Made by a program: the position numbers and the translations under genes. Of a stretch of DNA of 64,000 nucleotides, positions 24,472-36,803 are shown in pieces. Each line of letters opens with the position of its first letter. Position 1 is the stretch's first letter. This stretch comes from Apodospora peruviana (Eukaryota > Ascomycota > Sordariomycetes > Sordariales > Lasiosphaeriaceae), in contig JAUEDM010000001.1 of NCBI GenBank assembly GCA_033439685.1, positions 4,402,001-4,466,000 on the forward strand. The letters run 5' to 3'. The notes under the pieces are model-generated. The model saw nothing but the letters and a program-made list of their open reading frames with translations. It did no database searches and had not been told where the DNA came from.

Positions 24472-24786
24472 GCTGAAGGGTATGTGGTTTGTGATAGGTC
24501 GCCGGGAAGCTTGCTTCGCGCGACTGATGTAAAGCGGGAGCGCGTTCTAACCGTACGGATTATTCGTTATCGATAAGCGAATTCATCCCTACCAGTGCTC
24601 CGCCAACAACCGTCGGCGGTCGCCGCCCACGCAACGGCCTTCCTTGTCGGGCAAAGTCAGAGAGGGCACTGGGCGCTTGGCATCGGCTGCCCGCCTTGAT
24701 ATTGATAAGCTCCCATAAAGTTCTATAGATGTCTTTTCGGAAATACCCCTATGTATATAAAAGTTTGATACAGATTGATGGTTAAA

Positions 24787-26063
24787 ATGGCACCTCTCGC
24801 ACAGGCCGTCACAGTTTCACTCGGAGACCTGAAGAACGGTAGGCCAACACTGACAACCGTATCCCCGTGAATGTGAATGATAGCTGAGGCCCCAGACTAA
24901 CAGTTACACCAGGAACGGTCTCCTTTGAGGCACTGGAGGAGGCCTTTGGGCCTGACTCACTGGGTATATTGGTCGTCAAAGATGTGCCTCCTGAGTTTGT
25001 CGAGCTGCGGCATCGTCTGTTGTCGTACTCATCGTACCTGGGCAACCTACCGAAATCAGAGCTAGGTACGCATCATCTTGTTCGTGTTTTGATATGCGTC
25101 CCACCGGTAGTGGCTTGCTGACAATGCCAAGACAAACTCGAAAACGAAAAAACCAAGTATCTAACCGGATGGTCGCTCGGCAAGGAGACACTCAAAAATG
25201 GTCAGGTAGACACACTCAAAGGGTCTTTCTACGCCAACTGCGCCTTCTACGTGGATCCGTCGCTGTCATGCGCAGCATCGACCGACGAGTTCAACGCGGA
25301 GAATTTCCCTGAGTATCTCTCGCCCAACATATGGCCCGAGGATGCCACCCTTCCCGGCTTCAAGCCCACCCTCGAACAGTTATGTCGTCTGATTATTGAC
25401 GTTGCCGTGCTTGTCGCCCGCGCATGCGACCGCTTTGCCGAGGCCAAGATTCCATCTTACCCCAGCGCATACCTCGAGAAGGTCGTGAGCACTTCGACCA
25501 CGACGAAAGCCCGGCTACTGCACTACTTCCCGGAGGATCCGGCCAATGCCGCTCCGGCGCCAACGACAGCCAGCGAAATTGCCAACGGAGAGGGTCAGGA
25601 CGAGGATGACTGGTGCGCCACGCACTTGGATCACGGCTGTCTGACGGGTTTGACGTCGGCCATGTTTGTCGACGAGGCCGAGACGGCCCCGACGGTAGCA
25701 CCATTTGAAGAAGGTTCGGCGAGGCCACTTCTGGCTCCGCTGCCGGAACTGGCAACGTCGCCGGACCCGGCGGCCGGGCTCTACATCAAGTCCCGCACCG
25801 GCAAGACGGTACAGGTCAAGATTCCCCGGGACTGCATCGCCTTCCAGACGGGCGAAGCCCTGGAGCTCATCACCGGTGGCAAGTTCAAGGCCGTTCCGCA
25901 TTTCGTGCGCGGAGCGCGCGCTGCCCTGAGCGGTGGCCGGATTGCGCGGAACACGCTAGCCGTGTTCACGCAGCCAAATCTCGGCGATGAAGTGGATATG
26001 GAGCAGCATATTACCTTTGGCGAGTTTGCCAGAGGCATTGTGGCCAAGAACACGGTATCATGA
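24787..26063 (+). CDS. 2-oxoglutarate/Fe(II) oxygenase, isopenicillin-N-synthase-like
   Basis: Three exons, 24787-24838, 24913-25065 and 25132-26063, 378 residues. An N-terminal region (SLGDLKNGTVSFEALEEAFG) precedes a double-stranded beta-helix. The iron site is visible as THLDHG (His233, Asp235) and a distal His in AVPHFVR (His325), with Arg328 placed to bind the co-substrate carboxylate. A substrate cannot be predicted. The gene is of a type annotated as clavaminate-synthase-like in many ascomycetes and is not in a biosynthetic cluster here, so a primary or repair role is as likely as secondary metabolism. The second intron ends in AAG (25129-25131); the nearby TAG at 25108-25110 would lead straight into a stop. 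Confidence 0.87.
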
Positions 26064-26637
26064 AGAGATGGACGGTGTACTACGGATATCTCCTAGCAGT
26101 GAGGGCTCGGTATGTCGGGGTAACAGGATGGACTAGCCCAGGTTAAAATGCTTTCTAGGATAACATGAGTTGGTAAACAGAGCTATACAGTACCGTAGGA
26201 GACCGTTTGTTCGTCACTGACTCGGGTAGGATACCCCTGATTGAGAGAAATGCGCAAGATCTTGGCGAGTGCTCCCGGACTGCCCAGAATAGCGGGGACC
26301 ATCCCTGCCGATGCGGTATTACGTGCAACGGAACTTTTTTTTTTTGGAGAACTTCAAGCTCCAACCTTGCAACACGCGACCGACGACCGACGACCGTTAT
26401 GCCACAGAAATTGCCTCGTTGAGGCTTACACATGGTCGATTTCTTTCGACTGTCCACTCATTTTGTTCCAATTCACTTAATTAACTTTGGGTCTATCCAA
26501 TTATAGCGTCTACGCTTTCTTTTCTGCTACTAGCCCTCTAGCCCTCCTCACCCGGGGCGGACAACAGCACAAGAGAGCCCTTCTTCTCGAGTCCCGACTA
26601 CTCCGGCCGCCCCGGCGTCCACACCATCACGATTACC

Positions 26638-27749
26638 ATGTTGACGCCGTCCAAACTCGGCCTTCCAGCCGCCAGTTGGCATTTGGTATGGCTGCTACTT
26701 CTCGGTACAGCAACGGCCGTTCCAGCAGAACCATCAGGTTCCAGCAACCTTGCTATCCGAGACGATATCGCCTCCTCCTCGTCCGCGTCGGCGACGCCAA
26801 CCAGACCGGAAGGTGTCTGGGTGACCGTTAACGAGGACGGAAAGCCGACCACGCTGACACCGGGCTTCACGACCATCGACGGAAAACCCACCATCGTCTC
26901 CGATGCCCCTTACATCCTCACCGGTACCATTTTCACCACGACGATACATATGGATATCCAAACCCACACCGGCGCCGCGGCGCAGACGGCCCGCAAACCC
27001 AATGGGCCCGGCGCCTTCATGGCGTGCCAGAACCCGGATCCGGCTTTTGAACCCTTCTGTCTGCCAGCGAACGACGCGACGGTGCACACCGGCGTGACGT
27101 ACTATGGTTTGTTCTTAACCCTCATTGTCTTGTGTATCTCCAAAAAGCTGAACAGTTCTTCTTCATCTCAGTTACCTGGGATCCGACCTACTTCAAGAAC
27201 ACCACCAACACGATCGTCAACGTCAAGGGTTTCTACGACCTGAACGCAACCGACCAGGCCTTCGCGTCCGGCAGCATCGACGCCGGCTGGGGCTTCTACC
27301 AGTGGCCGGTCTCGAAGGACCTGCTCGCGCACAACCAGGTTGTCGAGGCCAATATTACCATCCAGATGACCGCGCTGGCGCCCGACACCGACCCCGACGT
27401 TATCACCGGCCCGATGGTGCGCGTGATCCCGAAACCGAAAAAGAAGAAGCACACAAAGTACCCGCCGTCCGGCAAGGCGCTGTACATTGGGCTACCGTCG
27501 TTCTTCGGCTTCTTCTTCATCGTGGTGATTGGTATCTCGCTTTGGAACCGCCGGATCAGGAGGCTAGGGTTCGGGAATGTCATGAGCAGGACCCGGCATG
27601 GGTACAGTGCAATTGGCAGCCGCAGGGATCGGTTGTTCGGCGGGAACAAGAAGAACCGACGGAATAATAAGGAGGAGTCTATTGGGCTTATGGATCGCGA
27701 AGAGGACGGTAATGGGTCTACCTCGTTTAGGGAACAGCAGATCTATTGA
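26638..27749 (+). CDS. Secretory single-pass membrane protein of unknown function
   Basis: Two exons, 26638-27106 and 27172-27749, 348 residues. The N-terminus is a clear signal peptide (LVWLLLLGTATAVPAEP) followed by a Ser/Thr-rich stretch and a lumenal/extracellular domain with FKNTTNTIVNVKGFY, DLNATDQAF and AGWGFYQWPV. A Lys-rich segment (KPKKKKHTKYPP) precedes one hydrophobic helix (IGLPSFFGFFFIVVIGISLW), then a basic cytoplasmic tail. This looks like a type I membrane protein. I recall similar fungal proteins classed only as a domain of unknown function; no biochemical role can be assigned. The 65-base intron has donor GTTTGT and acceptor CAG. Confidence 0.82.
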
Positions 27750-29318
27750 ATCGAGGAGAGAGACTTGCTGAGGAGAAGGAAAACAAAAACGGCTGACAGG
27801 AAACAACCCTATCAATCCATGCTACCTCGTGGCAAGACGGCTAGCAAGTTGCTTAGAACCTTGTCATGTACGGCGATAGCCAGCCAGGCGGAGACGACAA
27901 TCCCGGCAACGGACTGGGCGCCAGGAGAGACATTTTCATCATCAGGAAAGCGCATCAAGGTACCGTCGCCGTCGACAATTTCATTGAATATGTCCGCTTG
28001 GGTTACCTGGATAATGGGCTTAAGAGGGCAACCGAGCTCGCCTGCCGATGACATGAAAGAAAACAGAAATGGCCGCGCTGATTGGATGAGTTATGACACC
28101 TACATAGATGATCATATAACGCAATGACGCCTGGGGAAATTGGGATAATATATACCATAGAGGGAAACACAGATAGTACCTGGCATACTGCAGAGAATTA
28201 GACAGAGAGCAGAATAATATGATAGCATAGTATTCTTACCTAAAGTTCAGCACCGAATACCTTATCTGTCTAACATCGCATCTAGGTATCATCTTTGATA
28301 TACACAGTCAGGGTCAGAGAATGGCACTCGTCTTCAGTCCCCAAGTCCACCAATCCAAAGGCATGGATGACGCCTCAAAAAGTTTCCATCTCATCTCATC
28401 TCGTCTCATCTCGTCTCATCTCATCTCATCAAATATCCACTCTCCACCAAACTCAAAAAAATCTCCTCAACAAAGCTCCACCCATTAACCCATTTTTTTG
28501 AAGCTCGAGGAGGGCACAGACCATCCTACACGGGTATATAACCACCTCTTCCCACCCCGTCTTTCCATTTCTTTTTCTCTTTTCTTCTTCATGTCGACAA
28601 TACTTCAGAGAATCATTTCTATAGTAGTCGTCCTCTTTTGTGTTCCCTAAAGGAGCCACAGATCCCACCCGGGTTGATGATCAAATATCCTCGACGCCCT
28701 ACAGTGAGGCCTTTACTCTCGCTCCGTCTGTAAAAGATGGCGGTCACTCCGTGAGGGGTTGACTGTATAGAGAGTGGCGATGATCTGTACCCTACCTTTT
28801 CGAGGTCTTGCCTTCGTGGCGCTCGGGCGGGGTGGGTGTCGATGGAAGTCTGACCGGCTTGTCAATCAAACTTTTTTTTCGTTACGCTCTTGGGTCTAAT
28901 TACAGGCTTGGGACGTGAGGAAGGAATTCTTCTTTTTCAGTTTGGATTTGGTCGTGAGGATGGGATTATGATAATTCCATCATACCCATGTGTCTGCGCT
29001 TGTTTCTTTGGTGGTGGCTCCCGTCATATCCAAATAAAAGCACTTCATGCTCGCGCAAGAACTACCATGAGTTCTCACATTTCGTTGACGTTACTGTTTT
29101 AAATTCTTTCTTCAAATTTATTCCACCCTAATAACAATAAACCCCTAGCCATCAAAAACCCAACGCTTTTGACCATGTCCCAGCTTTTCCTTTGCCTTTA
29201 TCACAAACCCCATTACCCCGAATCATAACCATTATCTCAAACGCTGTGATGACCTTTGGCCATGAAAAAATGATATGAAACGCAAAATATAAGTCAGCTC
29301 TCGTCATTAAGTAAGATA
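27750..29318. other. Intergenic region between convergent genes
   Basis: About 1.6 kb between the unknown membrane-protein gene and the alpha-glucosidase 3' end. Apart from a pentanucleotide repeat at 28388-28430 and T-rich 3'-type sequence, nothing was recognised. Confidence 0.6.
28388..28430. repeat. ATCTC/GTCTC pentanucleotide repeat
   Basis: Roughly eight tandem copies of a five-base unit (ATCTC with GTCTC variants) over 43 bases, in non-coding sequence. Confidence 0.85.
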
Positions 29319-32300
29319 TTAGTCCCAAGTAATATCCCAACTCTTCTGCCACGCACCCTGCGCGAGATACATCTCCATCGACTCGAGGGTCAGCAGTTTC
29401 CTCTCGGGCAAATACTTCCAGTCCTTCGTATTCATCGGGCTCCCATCAACAGTGACATTCGTAGGCGCCGCCGCAAGACCCATGACGGTGACAGTTTCGA
29501 GCGCGTTCGTGTCGATATAGTTGCCTTGCGACTGTGCAGTGAGTTTGTTGCTCGTCGCGGAAAACTGAATGCAAAACGAGGGGCGTTAGCAAACTCTTTG
29601 AACAACCCCGAGCATTATGACAAAGCCAAGGAATGAAAAACTCACCTCTACCCACATAACCTCCTCCGGCTCCAAACTCTCCCCATCATCAAGATACAAC
29701 AGACCCTCCGCCACCCCCTTCTTACCCAGCGCCACCAACACCTCCCAGCTACTATTCCGACTATCAGCCGTAGTCATCCTCGGCTGCTGGGTAGCCATCA
29801 CGTTGCCTCCGCGCAGATAAACAGGAATCTTCCCCAGCGGAGCATCAATAGTCACGTTCTGACCCGGCTTCACCCCGTCAACCTCCGCACTCGTATACCA
29901 ATCATACCACACCGCGGCATCCTCACCAGCGCCAACCCCAGGAAACACCCCGTCGACAGTCGTTGCTCCCTGGACAAGACAAGGTGTGACCATGACAGCC
30001 GGACCAAGCATGAACTGCCTGTCCGCATCAGCCAGCCACGGCTCGTTGGGAAACTCCCACGCCAGCGCCCGCATGACGGTGCTTCCATCTCTGTGGGCCA
30101 GTGCAAACAACGTGTACATGTACGGAAGAAGAGCATAGCGGATGGCCATGGCATCTTTAGTCGCGGTGATGACCGAGCTCCAGACGTACGGCTCCTGGCT
30201 GTCGGCGCTCAAGGCGTTGTGGTTGCGATAGAAAGGGAAGAAAGCGCTGAGCTGCATCCACCGCGAACACAGCTCATAGTCGGTGTTGCCGTTGAAACCA
30301 CACGTGTCGACACCAAACATGGGAATGCCGAATATGGAGAAGGAGAACGCTTGCGGGATGCTGAAGAACATGAATGCCCAGAGGGATTCGTTGTCGCCGC
30401 CCCAGTGGCCTGCCCATTTCCCTGAGCCGGCAAAAGTGCTGCGGCCGATGATGAAGGGGCGTTTTCCCGAGAAAACGTGGAGTAAGGCTTGGTATGTTGC
30501 GTTGAGAATCTGGTGGCCGAACAGGTTATGGAAATCGTATTCCTGGTAGCCTCCATGGTGTGTGGCGTTGGGGCTCATGGCATGTGTACCGATATCATTG
30601 TGGTAGTTGTTGATCACATATGGCGGATAGTTGACATTCCGGACCCCGGCAGTCGGTGTGGAGCGGAAGTACGAGGTGGTGTCAGATGTAGTGGCCGTTG
30701 GTGTCGGCGGATGATCCTGGGTGTATTTGGCGGAGGAAGCCGATGAAGCTTGTGAGGCATTGGTGAGCTCGAAACCTTCTGGATACTGCAGCACCAGGTT
30801 GCCAGGTTCTCCAGGCAGCTCGAACGGTGGATGGACTGGGTTCAAAGTCAGGTTGCCGCTCCCACAGCTACCAATACAGAACGAAGCAACCTCGGACATA
30901 TCAATCCAGATACCGTCAAACTGGGAGAGTCAGCTTTGCTTAGCTCAGGGTGTTATCAAGAACAAACTCACAGCCACGTCCTTCGACCACAAGACAAACT
31001 CATTGATCCACCAGTCAATCGTACCGCTGCCATTCAAAACTGCGCCGACCCAATCCGGAAAAACTTTCCATAATGTCAGCTAATCTGGTACCATGAATCC
31101 AATTGCTCTCGAGACTCACCTGTATAACCTGGCCACACAGCACCATAGTAGATAGACCCGTCCGGATTCATCACAAACGCTTTGGCGTCAACCCCGCGGT
31201 TGTAAGTTGGATAGGCATCGCTTGCGTTGTCCGGGTTCGGGGCGTAGATGGCCGAGTCAACAATAGGCACGTAATGCTGCTTATTCTTATGTAGTCTCGC
31301 CAAGAACTCTGCCCCTTCCGCGTAACTATACCGTATCGGATCGTTGTCGAAATCTCTATAGCTTTTCATATAGTCGATGTCGGCTAGGTAGGACGTTAAT
31401 CTTCCATTTTTCAAACAGACTCTTACAAAGCCAGGTCAGTTCTAATAATAAGACTTCACTTACTCCAGATAGTCTCCAACGGAATCTCAAACTTGGCAAA
31501 GTTGTCAACGACATCTTGCAAAACTGTCCAGTTCTCGTATCCCCAACGGCACTGATGGTATCCAAGGGTCCAGTACTGTTGCATCGCGGGCAGGCCGGTC
31601 GCGCTGAGTTGGTAGGACTTTATGACATCCGGGGCACTCGGTCCACTGTAGAAGTACAGGTCGATGCTTCCGCCGATCGTCCGCCACGAGATGCCTGAGG
31701 GTCTCAAGAGCACTTCCTGGGCATGCGCGTTGCGAAGATACACGCCGTGTGTGCGCGAAATGTACTCGGCGCTCTTGTCCGTCGCATTCGCGACATAGTT
31801 CATCCCACCGGATTCATCATGGGTGTAGTATCTGGTGTCAAGATATATGGGATGGCTGCTGTAAATGTTTGCGTCGATGGTATCTCCCACATCGGCAGCA
31901 AACAGTGTTCCTACCTCCTGGCGTTAAAATACAACCACATTATGGTGACACCTCAAGGGGAATACTCACGTGTCAAATTATTTCCCAGTCGAAAGCCATG
32001 GATAACTTCGCCGAGGCCATAAAGATTGTAGTTCTCAGGCAACGAAGAGACAAACTCGATAAACTGGTCCTCAAACACCAGCACCTTCCCCTCGGTAGTA
32101 AAGAGAATGTCATGGTTCTCCTTGCGCTTCACCGTAAACGAGAAAGTCGGATCATTCGACCAAGTAATAGCCATCTTGTTGCTAGACTCTCCGGTGCCAG
32201 GCTCGTTTGGAGGCCGTTGAACCAGTACCTCCGGCAACGAGAACCAAGTCTCATTATCTGCACCGATATCCCGCGGCTGGATCTGGAGGTGGATGCGGTC

Positions 32301-32657
32301 GTCGGCTTGAAATCCGACGGTCAAGGTCAGGTGCTCGACATCGTTTCCGTAGACACTACAGGGCGGCCCGGCAAGGTCCAGATTCGCCGTGAAGCGCGTG
32401 TCGGTACTTTTGACGTTAGACGCAAAGTATCCAGGACATACCATCTGCGGATCCACGGCCTCAGTATCTTTGATGTTGGGCAGCACATTCATTCCCCAGT
32501 CGGCTGAGGCCGGGACTGTAAAGACGGGGGCAGCGGTTTGGCTTCCTATCGCCGGCGAATATCCCGTCGAGAGGGGGTCGAGGCCATAGTCTCCCCAAGC
32601 CCAGCCAGGTAACAATGCCGCCCAAAGAAAATGCGAAGTCGAGATAAACAGCGTCAT
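29319..32657 (-). CDS. Secreted GH31 alpha-glucosidase
   Basis: Six exons: 32657-31970, 31910-31464, 31383-31120, 31063-30972, 30920-29646 and 29564-29319, 1003 residues, a normal size for this family. The start is the ATG at 32657, which opens a signal peptide ending about residue 22 (PGWAWG/DYG). The galactose-mutarotase-like N-domain carries LYGLGEVIHGFRLG and NNLTRTLF. The barrel shows IWTDIDYM, then WIDMSE with nucleophile Asp504, and GHWGGDN with the acid/base Asp near 673. It hydrolyses maltose and malto-oligosaccharides to glucose outside the cell. Several N-x-S/T sites are visible. The third intron ends in AAG (31066-31064). The frame is open for 277 codons above the chosen start. 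A hexose transporter gene is the next gene upstream. Confidence 0.93.
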
Positions 32658-34926
32658 AATGAATAGCCACAAGCCAATGTTCCTCAAATTTTCTCTGAGT
32701 TTGCGACGGCCCTGGATAGTTATAACCAGGATCATGAGACAGACCAGCAAGAGGGAGAGCTTTAAATAGGCAGGCGGGCCGTCCCCCCAGCCGTACGACT
32801 CGACGCTATCTCGCGACTCCAAGTATACTAGGTGCTCTACAAACCGCAGCGGTCTTGAGAGCCAACCGCATAGCTCCCGGTCTTGATGACCATGACTGGC
32901 ACCGTCTGATCGCGCTTGTGCCGAGCCACCGTTTAAAAGTAGCGTGAATAAAGTTCTGAGGGGAAGCTGGAGCGAGAACTTGAAGTGTGCCCGGCCGAGG
33001 GCTGATAACATCTGTATCGATGTTACACCACCGAAATAAAAACGACGGAACGGGAAAAGTAAATGGGAGACGGGGTTCGAAGGGAAGGGAAACTGCCCGG
33101 GCGAGCAACCCCAACTTTCCTTTGTAGCAATGTCCTCCAACTTGGAGCAGCAGCCGTGGCCGCCGGCCTCTTCGGCAGCCAGGGAAGCAGACACATGAAT
33201 AGGTGGTTGTACCTGTTCCCGCGATTGCGTACCCGCACGACATGAGATGAGACCCCTCGTGCATGTTTGCGGTGGTTTCTTTGTCCTAGAGCGCGACCCG
33301 AACTTGGATGAGGAGGACGGTTTCGGCTCTATGCCGGCCGTGAGGGACGAACCGGTCGACATCATGGCACTCTGCGGGCACCAATCAATCAGTGCGGGCC
33401 GACGTAGTGTCAAGACCGCGTTTTCAAAACCGTCGATATTTCTTTTGTTCAACCAGGCCTGCCGTAACCGGGCGGTATGGAAGTCCAAGAACGCTGCTAG
33501 AAAGGGGTATGGAAATTGGCGGGAAACGGTTTCTGAGGCGAACCAGGCTAAATCGCCGCCGGTGTATGGTCGTCGTGTGCTGGTTCCTGAGCTAGTTATT
33601 GTCCCAGCAGCAGCCAGGTAACTGCCAGCAGTAGTAGTTAATATTACTGTTCGTCAACTCCAGAAGATGTGCGAACCGAGTCCGTTTGATGGTAGCGGTG
33701 TATCCTCTCAAATTGATCAAGATTCCCCGGATCGGCCTCTCGTCCAAAGCAGGCAACATTGACGCAAAACCCGCGGTGGTGAAGGAGAAGTTAAAATGGA
33801 AAGGATGTCCAAGAAGGAAAAGCCCTTTATAAAGAGAGTCTCTTTATGAATTCAGGTGACTTCGCTCGTGGCCCCATAAACACCGAGGATTGTTTACCGA
33901 CTCATCCAAGTGTTGTTATGGATGCCATGTCAAGGGTATCAAGCCACACCGAAGACGGACCACACATGATCCAATCGAATACCGAATAAGAGATGCCAGT
34001 CGATCCCAACCCTGGCGCAAGAATGATGAGGGGCAAACAGGTGAAGCCTGGATCAAGGGTTTGCACGACGCAAACTGGAGAAGTGCTGCGGACGAAAAGA
34101 TGATGCAAGTTAAAAGTTTGGAAGAAGTACTCCGGACGAAAAGATGAAAGTTGAAAGTATGAAAGATGGAACTTGCCAAATTCATATCGGATTGCCATGA
34201 CGGCTTGAGGAAGGAACACACACTCCAGTCACTTCGCTCGACCGCTGCTGGGTTCGCACTGTTCGGAAGGGAACTGGGCGGTAATACTGCGTCTTTTCCA
34301 AAGCTACCGTGCTTCATCCGATGGAAAGTGGTCTTGGATTGAAGTCCAAGTCGATGAAGTCGTGAAACCACCTAGAGACTCCGGTGAATATAAAACACTG
34401 GGTGCCACCAGCCTCGATTTGAACACGAGTGGTTGGTTAACTTTCCGTCTTAAAGATAAAGTACCTAAGGTATATAACTCTGCTTGGGGAGGACGGCTCC
34501 TCTTCATCTCCATTACTTATAGAGAGAACACCTACGGGCAGCCTGGTGTCTGCACCAACCACACAACGAAAAGCACTTATGCGCCGCTACAGATGATCAA
34601 TCCTCTTTCGCCTGAACTTTGTCGTCCCATGTTTGTCGCCCAACCATAATCCCCTGGCCCAGAGATATATATAAAAAAGGTCACTTCGATGACAGCCCCC
34701 AAACAAGTCCGAAGAACCCCTAAAATGGGGACAAGACAAAGCAAACTGTTGTTATATCCAGGTTTCTCCGCCGGTATCCAGGACCCCTAAACTCCGTCAT
34801 ATCACAACTCCAGCGCTGATATCCAAGAACGTGTCGCTCAAAAGAAAAACCCAGGTGAAACGACTGAGGAAAACACACCCAACGGTGTGAAAACAAACAA
34901 AGCAAAAAAATAGTACAGGGGTATTA
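32658..34926. other. Region between hexose transporter and alpha-glucosidase
   Basis: About 2.3 kb serving as transporter 3' end and alpha-glucosidase upstream region. Its right half holds no recognisable gene. Its left part (33488-32658) is stop-free in the alpha-glucosidase frame and is treated as a finding. Confidence 0.55.
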
Positions 34927-36803
34927 TTAGTAACTGAAGTCGACGTGACCTAATGATGATACTAGCTTGTCGTCTTGTGTCGTGGTCGCCGTAGCTGTAC
35001 TGGTGGCCGTGTCTGTTTGAGACGTGCTGGCACTGCTTGTCCTCGATGGTTGAAGCTCGAGTTGTGGTTCTGTCGGGGGTACGCCGCTGTCTGAAAAGCC
35101 AAAGTCGCGCATCTGCTGGAAACTCCAGCTCGGTTCGAACCGTCTACTGTTCCACGCGTAGTCTACTCGCTCGTACATCTCGTCGATTTGTTCAAGACTG
35201 ATCTTGCTCGTTTCATACACCATGCACCACACAAAAGCAATCGCAACGATGCAGAACGCTCCCCAGATGAAAAATATCCTCGATCCCAAGTTAAACGTTC
35301 CTTCCGCGTTCTTGGCTGTGTTTCCCACAATATAGGGAGTGCTGTAGGCGATGCCGAAATTCAGGAGCCAGTTTGAGGCCGTCGAAACCGACATGGACTT
35401 AGCGCGGACTTTCAAAGGGTAGATCTCCGACGTTACCACCCATACGACCGGGCCCCAGGATGCTGCGAAGAAGAAAATGTAGATCGCAACGAAGATGATG
35501 AGGAGGTGGTTCTGCGTCGATGCATTATTCTCTCCATTGGCCGTCGCAAAAGCGGCGACGAGAAGTTGGCAAATGGCCATGCCAATCGCACCCACGATGA
35601 GAAGTCGGCGCCGACCCCATGACTCGACAACGACCAGTCCGGGCAGAGTCGACACAACGTTGATAACTTGCATGATGACGGAAATCTTATAAGGATCGTC
35701 AATACCGGCTCCTTTGAAGAAGGTCGTCCCATAGTACATAATGAAATTGACGCCCGTGAGTTGCTGTAGCATCTGCAGGCCGCAACCCGTTAGTGTCCGG
35801 CGTCCCAGATGCGGTTCGCCAAAGAGTATGTCTTTGTATTTATCGGGTCCTAGCCTCATCTCGTAGTCGTGGTTGGCCTCGATTTCGGCTAGTTCTTCGA
35901 CGAGGGCAGGGTGTGTGATGTCGAGTCGGCGAAGACGACTGAGCGAAAGAGCAGCAGCTTCCTTGTATCCCCGTTTGATAAGATAGCGGGGAGTTTCGGG
36001 AAGAAGAAGGAGACCCAGAGACAGTACGACGGCCCAGATCAATTGGAGTCCCATGGGGATGCGATAGGCAGCGGCCGTGGGTATGCTGTAGGTGAGTATG
36101 TTCACAACGGAGGCTAATAATAACCCCATCGTGATGGATAATTGATATGCGCAGACGAGAGTTCCTCGAACCCATTTCGGGGCCATTTCTGATTGGTACA
36201 ACGGAACAAGCACCGAAACGGCTCCCACGCCTATGCCGGCCACGGTTCTACATGTGTCACATCAGCTTAACTGCTCCAGGTAAAATATTGAGACGACAAG
36301 ACTTGGAAGTCGACGGCTATACACACCTTCCTACAACGAGAAGTGGAATGTTTGTCGCAGTGACTTGGAAAACAGCACCGAGGCAGAATACCGCCACGGC
36401 GCCAATGAGCGACCGACGACGACCGTAGAAATCCCCCACCGGTGCTGATAGAAGAGCGCCAACAGCGGTTCCTGCGCTGAGCATCGCCACGACGAGCGAC
36501 ACTTGACTCGGATGAATATCAAGGACTCCCTGGTCGTCCTTGTAGCCGGTCGAGAAATGATCGCGGAAAGAATGCATGGCGAGAATGCCGTTGATCGACC
36601 TGAAGCAGAAAAAAACATGTCAGTATCATACTGTCTCGTCCACCGCTCCTATCCTGTGTCGCCTAGTTCCTAGATATCGTCTCTTACCCTGTGTCATAGC
36701 CAAACAGCAATCCGCCCGTGGCGACGAAGAGGCCGACCATGATCGCCGGGGCTGAAGAGCCGGCGACATTGTCGGGCTTGTGCCAGCTCATGGCTATCGC
36801 CAT
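34927..36803 (-). CDS. MFS sugar (hexose) transporter
   Basis: Three exons, 36803-36688, 36599-36327 and 36247-34927, 569 residues. Two in-frame ATGs, 36803 and 36791, are possible; the first has the better context (GCCATGG). Twelve membrane helices are expected. Sugar-porter signatures are present: GGLLFGYDTGSING, GDFYGRRRS, GRTVAGIGVGAVSVLVPLYQ, PETPRYLIKRG, QQLTGVNFIMYYG, ESWGRRR, and WGPVVWVVTSEIYPLKVRAKS. The C-terminal tail of about 100 residues is cytoplasmic and Ser/Thr-rich, longer than in simple transporters but shorter than classical glucose sensors. It probably carries glucose across the plasma membrane. It lies upstream of, and in the same direction as, the alpha-glucosidase gene. 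Substrate and affinity class cannot be read from sequence. Confidence 0.9.

Noticed and set aside
24787..26063. Secondary-metabolite cluster around the oxygenase
   Set aside because: Neighbours are an FRG1-like protein and an unknown membrane protein; no synthase, transferase or cluster regulator lies nearby.
31749..32507. 252-codon frame antisense to alpha-glucosidase
   Set aside because: Overlaps two well-supported exons and an intron of the real gene on the other strand.
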